64,000 bases of DNA from Pedobacter sp. Leaf216 (GTDB taxonomy: Bacteria; Bacteroidota; Bacteroidia; Sphingobacteriales; Sphingobacteriaceae). Positions 27,338 through 36,322 of this stretch are shown here, one piece after another. The position numbers were made by a program, and so were the translations under genes. Position 1 is the first letter of the stretch. Each line of letters starts with the position of its first letter. The notes under the pieces are model-generated. The model worked only from the letters and a program-made list of their open reading frames with translations. It was not told where the DNA came from and did not search any database. Location of the stretch: assembly GCF_001421515.1 (NCBI RefSeq), contig NZ_LMKM01000035.1, positions 148,943 through 212,942 on the forward strand, read 5' to 3'.

Positions 27338-27397
27338 AGATTTGAAGCTTTCGAATAAATATTTCGGAAAGCTCAAAAAAAACAATAATTAAAATAA

Positions 27398-28036
27398 ATG
27401 ACCATTACAAGCCAGGGTGAAGAATTGATTTTAGATAAAGAAAGGGCTTTGTTTTTACCAAAACATCAACTTTTAGCCATAAGTGACCTCCATTTAGGGA
27501 AATCGGCTCATTTCCGTCAGGCGGGATTACAAGTACCGGCCACCATTGCCCAAACTGATCTACAACGTTTAAGTTTGTTGATTAAACATTACAAGCCTAA
27601 AACATTGTTAATCAATGGCGACATGTTTCACCATGGACTTAATACGGATATTGATGAATTTTCTGACTGGAGAAAGCAATACCAGGAGCTTAATTTTTTA
27701 TTGGTAAAAGGCAATCATGATCGACTTTCGGATGCAAATTATGCTGCAATGAATATCGAAATACACGAACCAAGTTTTTGTTTAGGTCCGTTTTGTTTTA
27801 TCCACGATGCACCTAACTGTACTGAAGAAGAATTATACCCAATTAGTGGACACGTACACCCCGGAGTTACTATTGTTGGAAAAGCAAAACAAAGGTTAAA
27901 ATTTCCATGTTTTTATTTCGGTAAAGAATATGCTGTTTTGCCTGCGTTTAGCTTATTTACCGGACTTTATAACATTTACCCAAAAACTAGTGAACGTATT
28001 TTTGCTGTAACGCCCAAAAGTGTTTTAGAAGTTTAG
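27398..28036 (+). CDS. pdeM: Ligase-associated DNA damage response phosphoesterase PdeM
   Basis: 212 residues with the full calcineurin-type metallophosphoesterase signature in order: SDLHLGK, INGDMFHHG, VKGNHDR and ISGHVHPG. It is the fourth member of the conserved cluster, called MPE or PdeM. Homologues are manganese-dependent DNA nucleases. The last four bases overlap the stop of the convergent thioredoxin gene, so no terminator lies between them. The complete four-gene set, in order and on one strand, supports the assignment. Confidence 0.94.
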   Translation: MTITSQGEELILDKERALFLPKHQLLAISDLHLGKSAHFRQAGLQVPATIAQTDLQRLSLLIKHYKPKTLLINGDMFHHGLNTDIDEFSDWRKQYQELNFLLVKGNHDRLSDANYAAMNIEIHEPSFCLGPFCFIHDAPNCTEEELYPISGHVHPGVTIVGKAKQRLKFPCFYFGKEYAVLPAFSLFTGLYNIYPKTSERIFAVTPKSVLEV

Positions 28037-28329
28037 GAATGGTTATCAATTACCTGTTTTAACTGTGCAGCTTGCAAAACACCGCTTTGCCTCCACACTT
28101 GTTTACCTTTTTTGAAAAGAATTAAGGTGGGAACGCTCTGAACATTAAATGAAGATGCAGCTGGCTGATTTTTATCGATATCTACTTTAATAATAGAAAC
28201 TGAATCACCCACCTGCGATTTTAATTGTTCCAAAATTGGTTTCATCATTTTACAGGGACCACACCATTCAGCAAAAAAATCGACCAAAACAGGTTTATCG
28301 CCGTTAATTAATTCTGAAAATTTAGCCAT
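28033..28329 (-). CDS. trxA: Thioredoxin
   Basis: 98 residues. The active site is FFAEWCGPCKMMKP and the cis-proline segment is QSVPTLILFKKGK. No signal peptide, so it is cytoplasmic and serves as a general protein disulfide reductant with thioredoxin reductase. It is slightly short at the N-terminus compared with E. coli TrxA, as in other Bacteroidota. The gene converges on pdeM with a four-base overlap of the two stops. Confidence 0.95.
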   Translation of the reverse strand: MAKFSELINGDKPVLVDFFAEWCGPCKMMKPILEQLKSQVGDSVSIIKVDIDKNQPAASSFNVQSVPTLILFKKGKQVWRQSGVLQAAQLKQVIDNHS

Positions 28330-28426
28330 GATATTTGTGTTTATATAGAAACAACAAAGAATTAGATTGGTTTAACTAAAATTAGTCTGCTGAAAATAAC
28401 CTTCTCGCAATAACGACTATGAGAGA

Positions 28427-29041
28427 TTAAGCACTCACAGGCAATTCAGCAGCTAAGGCAGTAACCCAATCCTGAAACAATGCTTTTTCGATTTTTATCA
28501 CCTCGGCCGCATGATTTTCCCAATCGTCAGAAAAACTTACCAATTGGTTCATCATTTCTTCCAAATGGCCCTCTTCTTCAAGGATAATCGACTTTACATT
28601 TACTTTGCTTTTTGCTTCATCCAAAGCAGCCTGATAAATTGGATACAATTCATCAGCACGAACTTCAATGGCATAAGTAACAAATAGATAGGCTGCGAAT
28701 TTTAATTCGTAACCAGATAGATTAAATTCAGCCTTTAAATAACGGCAAACTGCAATATCTAAAGCATGCAGATAATATTTTGTATGGTTTGGAGATAATA
28801 ATTCGGCATTGGAATAAGTTTTACAAAGTGCCTCATCAATTTTCGAAATCTGCTTTTTTAAATAATAAGCATGGCGATGCTCTTCAGCAGCATGTTTAAG
28901 AATAATCAGATTTACAGTCTCTTTGTGCTCTGAAGCTGAAATCTTCTTTGCACCTGCATTTTCCATATAAGACAATGTATTTAACCACTTGGCATGCAAT
29001 ACATTATCTGAAACGATTGATTTTAAATTTGAAGCTAACAT
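28427..29041 (-). CDS. Ferritin-like di-iron helical protein, uncharacterised
   Basis: 204 residues, almost all predicted helix, no signal peptide. Hand inspection shows the ferritin-like metal pattern: Glu27 in YMENAG, E54-x-x-H57 in AAEEHRHAYY, Glu126 in YAIEVRADE and E156-x-x-H159 in LEEEGHLEEM. This is the E...ExxH...E...ExxH arrangement of four-helix di-iron proteins. The order of helices fits a single-domain bundle, but the family name is not known to me. It could be an oxidase, hydroxylase or iron handler; the neighbouring thioredoxin and E2 genes do not decide. Gap of about 65 bases to the upstream E2 gene. Confidence 0.75.
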   Translation of the reverse strand: MLASNLKSIVSDNVLHAKWLNTLSYMENAGAKKISASEHKETVNLIILKHAAEEHRHAYYLKKQISKIDEALCKTYSNAELLSPNHTKYYLHALDIAVCRYLKAEFNLSGYELKFAAYLFVTYAIEVRADELYPIYQAALDEAKSKVNVKSIILEEEGHLEEMMNQLVSFSDDWENHAAEVIKIEKALFQDWVTALAAELPVSA

Positions 29042-29107
29042 TCTTAATTATTAAACTTATAAATTGTTTAATTGTTGGCATTAACCCAACTTTTAATTGC
29101 AAACAGA

Positions 29108-30466
29108 CTAGATTTCCCTGTTCAGGTCCCAACCTTCTAAATAATCTGCAACTCTACGTACAAACATTCCACCTAATGAACCATCTACTACCCTATGATC
29201 GTACGATAAAGACAAAAACATCATGTGCCTGATCGCAATCACATCGCCATGTTCGGTTTCTAAAACAGCTGGTTTCTTTTTAATGGCACCAACTGCTAAA
29301 ATAGCCACCTGTGGTTGATTAATAATTGGTGTACCCATTACATTTCCAAAGCTACCCACGTTGGTTAACGTAAAAGTACCACCTTGCGTTTCATCTGGTT
29401 TTAACTTGGAGTTTCTAGCTCTGCCTGCCAAATCGTTAACCGCTTTTGTTAAACCAACCAGATTTAACTGATCGGCATTTCTTATTACCGGAACGATTAA
29501 ATTTCCACTAGGTAAAGCCGCTGCCATACCGATATTGATATTCCCTTTTTTGATAATCTGGGTTCCGTTTACAGAAACGTTAATCATCGGAAAATCCTTT
29601 ATTGCCTTCGCAACTGCCTCCACAAATATTGGGGTAAAAGTTATCTTTTCGTTTTCGCGTTTTTCAAAGCTGTTTTTAACCTTGTTGCGCCACAATACCA
29701 TATTGGTAACATCGGCCTCTACAAACGAAGTTACGTGTGGAGAAGTTGTTTTACTCATTACCATATGATCGGCAATAAGTTTACGCATTCTATCCATCTC
29801 TATAATTTCGTCAGCGCCATTAACGCTTGTTGTAGATGGTTTATTTGCAATCGGAGCCTGGTTGGTTGCTTCTGTTTTATGTGCTGCAACTTCGTTAACC
29901 GGCGGAACAGGTGGCGTTATTATAACTGTGGCCGTTTTTACCACGTCGCCATTTTTCCTGGCAATATAATCCAACAGATCATCTTTATTTAAGCGCCCAT
30001 CCGCACCAGAACCTTTAATTGCATCCAGCTCAGCAATTGAAATATTTTCCTGTGCGGCTATACTTTTAACCAATGGAGAATAAAAGCGCTCAGAGGTACT
30101 GAAATCAGTTGTTGCTGCAGGTTGGTTTGCTATTGGAAGTTGTTCAATTCCAGGTATTGTTTCAGTTTTTTCTTCTGCTACTGGCTTTTCTACAACCGGA
30201 GTTTCATCTTTTGAGATATCTCCACCTTCAGTTTCTATAATTGCAATTACATCGCCAACCTGGGCAACCTCATCGGCTGCGAATAACTGTTTTACCAATT
30301 TACCAGCAACAGGAGAAGGCACTTCAGAATCTACCTTATCGGTGGCGATTTCTAAAATGGTATCATCTAACTCAATAGAATCACCAGGTTGTTTTACCCA
30401 TTTAATCACTGTTGCTTCCGCAACACTTTCACCCATTTTTGGTAACAATAGTTCGTATTGAGCCAT
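29108..30466 (-). CDS. Dihydrolipoamide acyltransferase (E2) of a 2-oxo acid dehydrogenase complex
   Basis: 452 residues. One N-terminal lipoyl domain (about 1-78) has the lipoylated lysine in ATDKVDSEVPSP. An E3/E1-binding domain lies at about 128-170 (FYSPLVKSIAAQENIS, GSGADGRLNKDDLL), between Pro/Ala/Thr-rich linkers. The catalytic domain ends with SYDHRVVDGSLGG, holding the acyltransferase histidine and aspartate. The complex links oxidative decarboxylation of a 2-oxo acid to acyl-CoA; whether pyruvate, branched-chain or 2-oxoglutarate is not decided here because E1 and E3 are absent from the window. Confidence 0.93.
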   Translation of the reverse strand: MAQYELLLPKMGESVAEATVIKWVKQPGDSIELDDTILEIATDKVDSEVPSPVAGKLVKQLFAADEVAQVGDVIAIIETEGGDISKDETPVVEKPVAEEKTETIPGIEQLPIANQPAATTDFSTSERFYSPLVKSIAAQENISIAELDAIKGSGADGRLNKDDLLDYIARKNGDVVKTATVIITPPVPPVNEVAAHKTEATNQAPIANKPSTTSVNGADEIIEMDRMRKLIADHMVMSKTTSPHVTSFVEADVTNMVLWRNKVKNSFEKRENEKITFTPIFVEAVAKAIKDFPMINVSVNGTQIIKKGNINIGMAAALPSGNLIVPVIRNADQLNLVGLTKAVNDLAGRARNSKLKPDETQGGTFTLTNVGSFGNVMGTPIINQPQVAILAVGAIKKKPAVLETEHGDVIAIRHMMFLSLSYDHRVVDGSLGGMFVRRVADYLEGWDLNREI

Positions 30467-30522
30467 ATTAAATTACAGTATTTTATCTTGGTAACGCCAC
30501 AAAAATACAGTTTTTATTCTTT

Positions 30523-31767
30523 CTAAACTGTTTCTTTAAGTAGATTTAACAACATGGTTAATGCCGAGGCTGCAGACCGTTCGATGTTTTGAATGCGTTT
30601 GTTGCTGAAATTAAACACCTTAGCCACTGTTTTATCTTTAGAAGATATGGCTATCCACACCGTGCCCACTGGTTTATCTTCCGTTCCACCATCAGGACCA
30701 GCTATTCCGCTTACTGCAATTGCGTAATCTGTTTTAAAGTGTTTTATTGCACCTTCGGCCATTTCAGTCACGGTTTGTTCACTTACAGCACCAAAGGCAG
30801 ATAAGGTATTTTCTTTTACGCCGAGGATTGATTCCTTTAATTCGTAAGCATAGGCTACAGCCCCGCCCCAATAGACTGAAGAACAACCAGGATGCTGAGT
30901 AATAAGATGGGCAATGTAGCCTCCTGTACAACTTTCGGCTGTAGATAAAGTTAAGCCTCTGGCTTTCATGATATTCAGTATTGCTTTTTCGAGCGGAATA
31001 TCTTCATCAATTACCACAAAATTATTAACTTTTGAAATAATCTGTTGTGCGTAATCCTCCACTTCTGCCTTTAAGGTGGCTTCATTGTCGCCCTTAGCTG
31101 ATAAACGCAATCTTACCTGACCTAGCTTTGGTAAATAGGCTAATTTGATGTGTGGCGGCAAACTATCTTCAATATCTTCAATTTCCTTTGCCAGAAATGA
31201 TTCTCCAATGTTGGCGGTAAGAATGGTTTTATGAACAATTGATGGAAGCTTAAATCTGCCGGTAATTCTCGGTAAAATTTCGTCGTCCATGAGGTACATC
31301 ATCTCGTAAGGAACACCAGGCATCGAAACAAAAATTTTCTCTTTTTGCTCGAACCACATGCAAGGAGCAGTTCCATTTTTATTTACAATTACTTCGCAAC
31401 CATCAGGAACATCTGCTTGCTGAATATTGATATCCAACAACGGGCGTTTGTATTTTTCAAATATCTGGCGGACCATCTCGAGTGCACCTGCATCATTTCG
31501 GAAACCCATGTTGAAATATTTCGCCAAGGTTTTTTTGGTGATGTCGTCTTTTGTTGGTCCTAAGCCACCTGTAATTAAAATAATATCTGCACGTTTTTCT
31601 GCCTCACTAAGCGCTTGGATAATGTGTTGTTCATCATCCGAAACAGAAGTGATTTGTTTAACTGAAACACCAATTAGATTTAACTGTTTGGCCATCCAGG
31701 CTGAGTTGGTATCAACGATCTGGCCAATGAGAATCTCATCGCCAATGGTAATAATTTCGGCTAGCAT
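30523..31767 (-). CDS. cinA: CinA-family protein (molybdopterin-binding-like domain plus nicotinamide-nucleotide amidase)
   Basis: 414 residues. The N-terminal half reads MLAEIITIGDEILIGQIVDTN and LITGGLGPTKDDITK (MoCF-like pyrophosphatase domain). The C-terminal half has STAESCTGGYIAHLI with the catalytic serine, and GIAGPDGGTEDKPVGTVW (PncC deamidase domain). It repairs or recycles NMN/ADP-ribose side products in the pyridine nucleotide salvage path; the name reflects induction with competence genes in some Gram-positives. It follows lptD with a 3-base gap and is probably cotranscribed. Confidence 0.95.
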   Translation of the reverse strand: MLAEIITIGDEILIGQIVDTNSAWMAKQLNLIGVSVKQITSVSDDEQHIIQALSEAEKRADIILITGGLGPTKDDITKKTLAKYFNMGFRNDAGALEMVRQIFEKYKRPLLDINIQQADVPDGCEVIVNKNGTAPCMWFEQKEKIFVSMPGVPYEMMYLMDDEILPRITGRFKLPSIVHKTILTANIGESFLAKEIEDIEDSLPPHIKLAYLPKLGQVRLRLSAKGDNEATLKAEVEDYAQQIISKVNNFVVIDEDIPLEKAILNIMKARGLTLSTAESCTGGYIAHLITQHPGCSSVYWGGAVAYAYELKESILGVKENTLSAFGAVSEQTVTEMAEGAIKHFKTDYAIAVSGIAGPDGGTEDKPVGTVWIAISSKDKTVAKVFNFSNKRIQNIERSAASALTMLLNLLKETV

Positions 31768-31770
31768 AAT

Positions 31771-34431
31771 TTATTGGTATGTGCTGTAAAAACCTTGTCT
31801 TTTACTCAATTTCAAATCTTGCAATATCGATGCTTTAACTTTAATGGTTACAGAGTAACTTTTGTAAGCACCGTACGGCACCCAGTTTACACTCATATCC
31901 CAACAGTGCAAATCGCGATAAATTGCCAGATTCATTGGTGTTAAACCGTTATTTTTAAAATCATAACCTGAGTTAAAAGTAACCTTCCATTTTGGGGTTA
32001 AATTAACATCGCCATTAAAGTTTAAAGTATTTGAAGTTGTTGTGGTATTTCCATCGTTCGTATATTGAAAACTATAAGAAAATGAGAAATTCCACGGAAT
32101 ATTAAAATCGACAAATGCATTTGGATCGCGGCTGATTGCTGCCAGTTGTTCGGATTGAATATCGGTTAAACCTTTTTTATTGGCTGCTTCGCCCATTTTA
32201 TCATTGGCTTCGTTCTTACGTTTTAAAGCTTCTGGATTTAAACTATAATCAAATGAGAATCCAAAATTGGCCAGGCGGGGTAAAAATTTACCACTTTGCC
32301 AGAAATAACGGTCCTGCCTGATCCTTCTTGTAGAACCTGGTATCGTATCGGCAGCAAGAGAATAAGGATCTAATGTTCCATTATAGTTTATACCCAGTTT
32401 GTCGGTAAACTGTGATCGTCCGCTAAAACCAATGGTTGATAGTTTATAAGATGTTGCCAGGAAATTATAAGATCCGCTAAAGCTCAAGCCTTGAATAATC
32501 GGTATTTTCTTTGAACCCGTTCCTGTGGTGTCGTTTTTATTCCTCACTTTTAATTCGACGGTATTGTCTAATCCAAAGCCAATCGAGGCATTTGGCCCAC
32601 CAAAAGAGCCCGGTTGAGCCATACCGTCAAAAATGGAATATTTAAGCGGTAGTCCATTGGTTAAAATCGGATCTCCATTTTGGTTTATTGCCGGTCTGTA
32701 AGGCCCTGACCCTGCTTTGGTAAAATCTGGTGAGTAAGAGAATGAAACATTGGGTGTCATTACGTGCCTCAATGCCTGAATTTTCCCCTGTGGATTAAAA
32801 TCTCTTCTTCCGTATATTTTGGTTGATAAACTGGTTGATAAGCTATAACTACCAGCCCTTTTGAAACCGCTTAAGGTATCTTCTCTAAAGCTAAAAGTAT
32901 TATCAGCATATTCAGTGTATCTTCTATTCACACTCTGGAAATTCCAAACCTCGTTGTAAGTACCACCTACACTGAAATTTAGGTACTTTAAGGCGGTAAA
33001 TGACATATTTACAGGTATACTATGAGAAAAACCACTTCTTAAGCGCTTTAAACCATCATTTTGGAACAATAAACTATCAAAAGTATCAATCCGGTTTGTT
33101 CCTTGTAAGCTGTAACCAACGGTAATTTTTTGATACCACTTTTGATCCCCCACGGCATCTTTTGCTTTAAACGGATTAAATGTAGGCACGTTAAAAGTCA
33201 TCTCTGGCAACCTGAGCGATATTGCCCTGGTACTTAAAGTTTGATCACTTGATGCCGCCAAAGAGAAGTTCATTCCATTGGAATAGGATTTGGCATAACT
33301 TATACTACTACTTGTTGAGTTGGTTGCAATGGTATTAATATCATAAGTAGTACCAGCTGCTGTATTTTTGTAGTAGCCTTTGCTTGCGGTTGATACCAAT
33401 CTAACGCTTGCACTAAAGGTAGTACCGGGGTTGGCATTGGCATTTTGGCTATGGCTCCAGTTAATACTAAAGTTTTTTGTAGGGTTAGCGAATGCCTGGG
33501 TACCTTCCAAACCATCTTTAAAGCTGGAATAAGCTAAATTGATGTTACCATTGTATTTGTATCGTTTAGTGTAATTACTTAATACACTCGTTTCATATGA
33601 GCCATTGGTATAAATAGATCCCATCAATTTGGCATCCCAATAATCGTTCAAACCGAGATAATAACCGCCGTTCTGAAGAAAAAATCCCCTGGTGGCATCC
33701 TCACCGGGAGTTGGTAAAATTACGCCCGATGTTCTTTTATTCGGCTTTGGAAAAAATGCAAATGGAAGCCCGAAAATTGTTGGTACATCCTCAATAATCA
33801 TGTAAACCGGACCTGTGATAATCTGTTTTTCGGTAACCACTCCTTTCGATATCATTAATCCAAAGTGCGGGTGAGGAAGATTACAGGTACTGTACATTAC
33901 ATTTTTGATGTGCAGCTCATCATCTATTTGCTTTTTACTTTGTCCACCGGAAAAGAATCCTCCCTCTTGTTCAGAAAAAACGCCATAAACTTTCGCACGA
34001 GTTGTTTCAGAATTGTAAAAAATCGAATCCGCAATTGCGGTACCATCTGTTCCTGATTTAAAAATCGGCCTGCCAGTGTATCTTCCTGTTTTAGGATCTT
34101 TTATTCCTCTTGCAAATATGGTATTTTGCTTTTTATCATACTTAATATAACTTGCATCTAGCTCAAAATCACCATAGGTAACTCTGGCATTGCCATATAA
34201 ATAAACAATGCTTTTATCGGCACTCATTTTAACGGAGTCGTCCGCTTTGTACTCAACTTTCTGATCAATGCTACTATTATTTTTACCTGTCTTTTTAGTA
34301 GTATCCTTTTTGGTTGTGTCTTGCTGAATGATTTGTTGCAATGAAAAATGAGAAAATGCGTTAGCTTTACCAACAACAAGTGTTAATAAAATGACAGAAA
34401 TTAGTAAAATAGAGCTCTTAAGAAGTTTCAA
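31771..34431 (-). CDS. lptD: Putative LPS-assembly outer-membrane protein LptD
   Basis: 886 residues with a signal peptide (LLISVILLTLVVGKANAF). An OstA-type jellyroll lies at about 55-160 (KMSADKSIVYLYGNARVTYG, GDFELDASYIKYD), followed by the long beta-barrel with FGLPFAFFPKPNKRTSGVILP. The C-terminus is strand-rich. Family members insert lipopolysaccharide into the outer leaflet with LptE. Lower conservation than in proteobacteria is normal for Bacteroidota. It diverges from the first amidase gene and its product is followed by cinA. Confidence 0.88.
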   Translation of the reverse strand: MKLLKSSILLISVILLTLVVGKANAFSHFSLQQIIQQDTTKKDTTKKTGKNNSSIDQKVEYKADDSVKMSADKSIVYLYGNARVTYGDFELDASYIKYDKKQNTIFARGIKDPKTGRYTGRPIFKSGTDGTAIADSIFYNSETTRAKVYGVFSEQEGGFFSGGQSKKQIDDELHIKNVMYSTCNLPHPHFGLMISKGVVTEKQIITGPVYMIIEDVPTIFGLPFAFFPKPNKRTSGVILPTPGEDATRGFFLQNGGYYLGLNDYWDAKLMGSIYTNGSYETSVLSNYTKRYKYNGNINLAYSSFKDGLEGTQAFANPTKNFSINWSHSQNANANPGTTFSASVRLVSTASKGYYKNTAAGTTYDINTIATNSTSSSISYAKSYSNGMNFSLAASSDQTLSTRAISLRLPEMTFNVPTFNPFKAKDAVGDQKWYQKITVGYSLQGTNRIDTFDSLLFQNDGLKRLRSGFSHSIPVNMSFTALKYLNFSVGGTYNEVWNFQSVNRRYTEYADNTFSFREDTLSGFKRAGSYSLSTSLSTKIYGRRDFNPQGKIQALRHVMTPNVSFSYSPDFTKAGSGPYRPAINQNGDPILTNGLPLKYSIFDGMAQPGSFGGPNASIGFGLDNTVELKVRNKNDTTGTGSKKIPIIQGLSFSGSYNFLATSYKLSTIGFSGRSQFTDKLGINYNGTLDPYSLAADTIPGSTRRIRQDRYFWQSGKFLPRLANFGFSFDYSLNPEALKRKNEANDKMGEAANKKGLTDIQSEQLAAISRDPNAFVDFNIPWNFSFSYSFQYTNDGNTTTTSNTLNFNGDVNLTPKWKVTFNSGYDFKNNGLTPMNLAIYRDLHCWDMSVNWVPYGAYKSYSVTIKVKASILQDLKLSKRQGFYSTYQ

Positions 34432-34447
34432 ATTCGTATTTGAATGT

Positions 34448-34455
34448 TATTTTTG
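34448..34455 (+). promoter_or_regulatory. Predicted -7 element for the first amidase gene
   Basis: TATTTTTG fits TAnnTTTG. It lies inside the longest possible reading frame of the amidase, which supports the start at 34506 rather than 34440. Confidence 0.45.
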
Positions 34456-34505
34456 CACAAATGTTTAATCAAAAACGTTCAAAATTAGTGAAAAATATAC
34501 CATTG

Positions 34506-35369
34506 ATGTATCTTAAATCCATTTTAACATTTATTATTTATCTAGTACTGTCAAATTCAGTTGATAATCAGGTGTTTGCGCAAGAATATAAAATCAAAAC
34601 AATTGTGATCGATGCTGGTCACGGTGGTAAAGATGGTGCAACACATGGCGTGTATTCCAAAGAAAAAGATGTAGCATTAAAAACTGCTTTAAATTTGGGC
34701 CGCGCACTTCAAGACAGCTTAAAAGACATAAAAGTGATTTTCACCAGGCAAACTGATGTTTTTATTCCTTTATATGAACGTATAAATATTGCAAATAACG
34801 CCAAAGCGGATTTATTTATCTCTATCCACTTAAATGATATGCCGGTTCGTGTTTCGAGAGTGGTGGATTATTATAAAAAAGTTCGCGGACGGAAAGTTCC
34901 TGTCTATAGAACGGTTACTTCAAAAAGTACATCAACAAGAGGAACTGAAACCTTTGTATCAGGAACAGGCCGCTTGGGTGAACAGGATGAGGTAATTAAA
35001 AGGGAAAATGCTTCGATGTTTTTAGAGGATAATTACCAGAAAAATTATGAAGGTTTTATCGCAAATACGCCTGAAAGCGATATTATGTTGTCGCTAATGA
35101 AACAAACCAACAGAGATAGGAGTTTAAAGTTTGCTTCTATGTTGCAACAAGAATATGTAAATGCCGGGAGGACTAATCGTGGCGTACAGGAAAAAAGCCT
35201 TGCTGTATTGGCGCGAGCAGCCATGCCGGCAGTACTAACTGAAATTGGTTTTGTGAGTAATCCTGAAGACGAAGATTACATGAATTCGGAAGATGGGCAA
35301 AAAGAAATTGTGAACGGCATCATTAAGGCAATTAAAAATTACAGGCGCATTGCCGAAACCTCATTCTAA
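34506..35369 (+). CDS. N-acetylmuramoyl-L-alanine amidase (Amidase_3), first of two tandem copies
   Basis: 287 residues from the ATG at 34506, which opens directly into a signal-like segment (MYLKSILTFIIYLVLSNS... VFAQ). The zinc-dependent catalytic domain is complete: IVIDAGHGGKDG (His ligand), STRGTETFVSG (Glu ligand), LFISIHLND (His ligand) and LTEIGFVSNPEDED (catalytic Glu). Relative to the following copy there is an insertion of about 20 residues rich in Arg/Lys/Val before the Glu ligand. It cleaves the amide bond between muramic acid and the stem peptide in the periplasm, in cell separation or recycling. Confidence 0.92.
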   Translation: MYLKSILTFIIYLVLSNSVDNQVFAQEYKIKTIVIDAGHGGKDGATHGVYSKEKDVALKTALNLGRALQDSLKDIKVIFTRQTDVFIPLYERINIANNAKADLFISIHLNDMPVRVSRVVDYYKKVRGRKVPVYRTVTSKSTSTRGTETFVSGTGRLGEQDEVIKRENASMFLEDNYQKNYEGFIANTPESDIMLSLMKQTNRDRSLKFASMLQQEYVNAGRTNRGVQEKSLAVLARAAMPAVLTEIGFVSNPEDEDYMNSEDGQKEIVNGIIKAIKNYRRIAETSF

Positions 35370-35379
35370 TATTTTATAA

Positions 35380-36156
35380 ATGAAGATTAAACTTCTGATT
35401 ATACTGATTTTATTTTCATTAACCATTGTCAATCAATCGTTTGCCCAGGGATACAAAATTAAAACCATAGTAATTGATCCCGGTCACGGTGGTAGAAAAC
35501 CAGGTGCTTCCGGCAGCTTTTCAAAAGAAAAAGATATATCATTAAAAGTTGCCTTAAAACTTGGTGAAATTATCAAAGAAGAATTGCCGGATATTAAAGT
35601 AATTTTTACGCGTAAAACTGATATTGATGTTGATTTATACAGGCGGGCAGAAATAGCCAATGATGCCAATGCAGATCTTTTCATATCTGTGCACTGCAAT
35701 TCTATGCCGCCCGGAAATAAACACATTAAAGGAGTAGAAACTCTGGTTGCTGGCTCCCATCGGTTAAAAGAACAGGATGCAGCCATCAGGGAGAATGCCG
35801 ATATTAAATTAGAAAAGAATTACAAAAGCAAATACGATGGTTACGACCCCAATAACCCCAGTAGTTTCATTCTTTTATCATTGCTAAAAAATACCTTTCG
35901 GGATAAAAGCATTAAATTCGCGAAATTAATTCAGAACAGCTATGTTAACAGAGACGATAGATTTAGTCGTGGAGTTAAAGAACAGGGGGTTTTGGTATTG
36001 CAAAGATGTGGTATGCCTGCTGTATTAACAGAAGTTGGTTTTATATCAAATACTGAAGAAGAAAAGTATATTAATTCGCAAAAAGGACAAAGTGAGATTG
36101 CGAATTCTATTTTTGAAGCAATAAAAACGTATAAAAAAAATATTGAGGTTAAATAA
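35380..36156 (+). CDS. N-acetylmuramoyl-L-alanine amidase (Amidase_3), second tandem copy
   Basis: 258 residues with a signal peptide (LLIILILFSLTIVNQSFAQ). Zinc and catalytic motifs are IVIDPGHGGRKPG, KGVETLVAGSH, LFISVHCNS and LTEVGFISNTEEE. It aligns over its whole length with the preceding gene, including the junction sequence YKIKTIVID, so the pair arose by tandem duplication and has diverged. The 10-base gap to the first copy implies one transcript. Both should act on periplasmic peptidoglycan; subfunction is unknown. Confidence 0.92.
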   Translation: MKIKLLIILILFSLTIVNQSFAQGYKIKTIVIDPGHGGRKPGASGSFSKEKDISLKVALKLGEIIKEELPDIKVIFTRKTDIDVDLYRRAEIANDANADLFISVHCNSMPPGNKHIKGVETLVAGSHRLKEQDAAIRENADIKLEKNYKSKYDGYDPNNPSSFILLSLLKNTFRDKSIKFAKLIQNSYVNRDDRFSRGVKEQGVLVLQRCGMPAVLTEVGFISNTEEEKYINSQKGQSEIANSIFEAIKTYKKNIEVK

Positions 36157-36322
36157 GTGGCATTATAAATGATAGTTATTTTACCTTTACAGAAAATATA
36201 AAACAGATACCAAACAATTAATGTAAGCTTTGTGTATTTATAAAGTTTAACATTGAAAAAGAATTACGCTCTAGCAGGTTTTAAAAATGCTTTAAAATCT
36301 GCAGCCATAAAATAAAACACTC

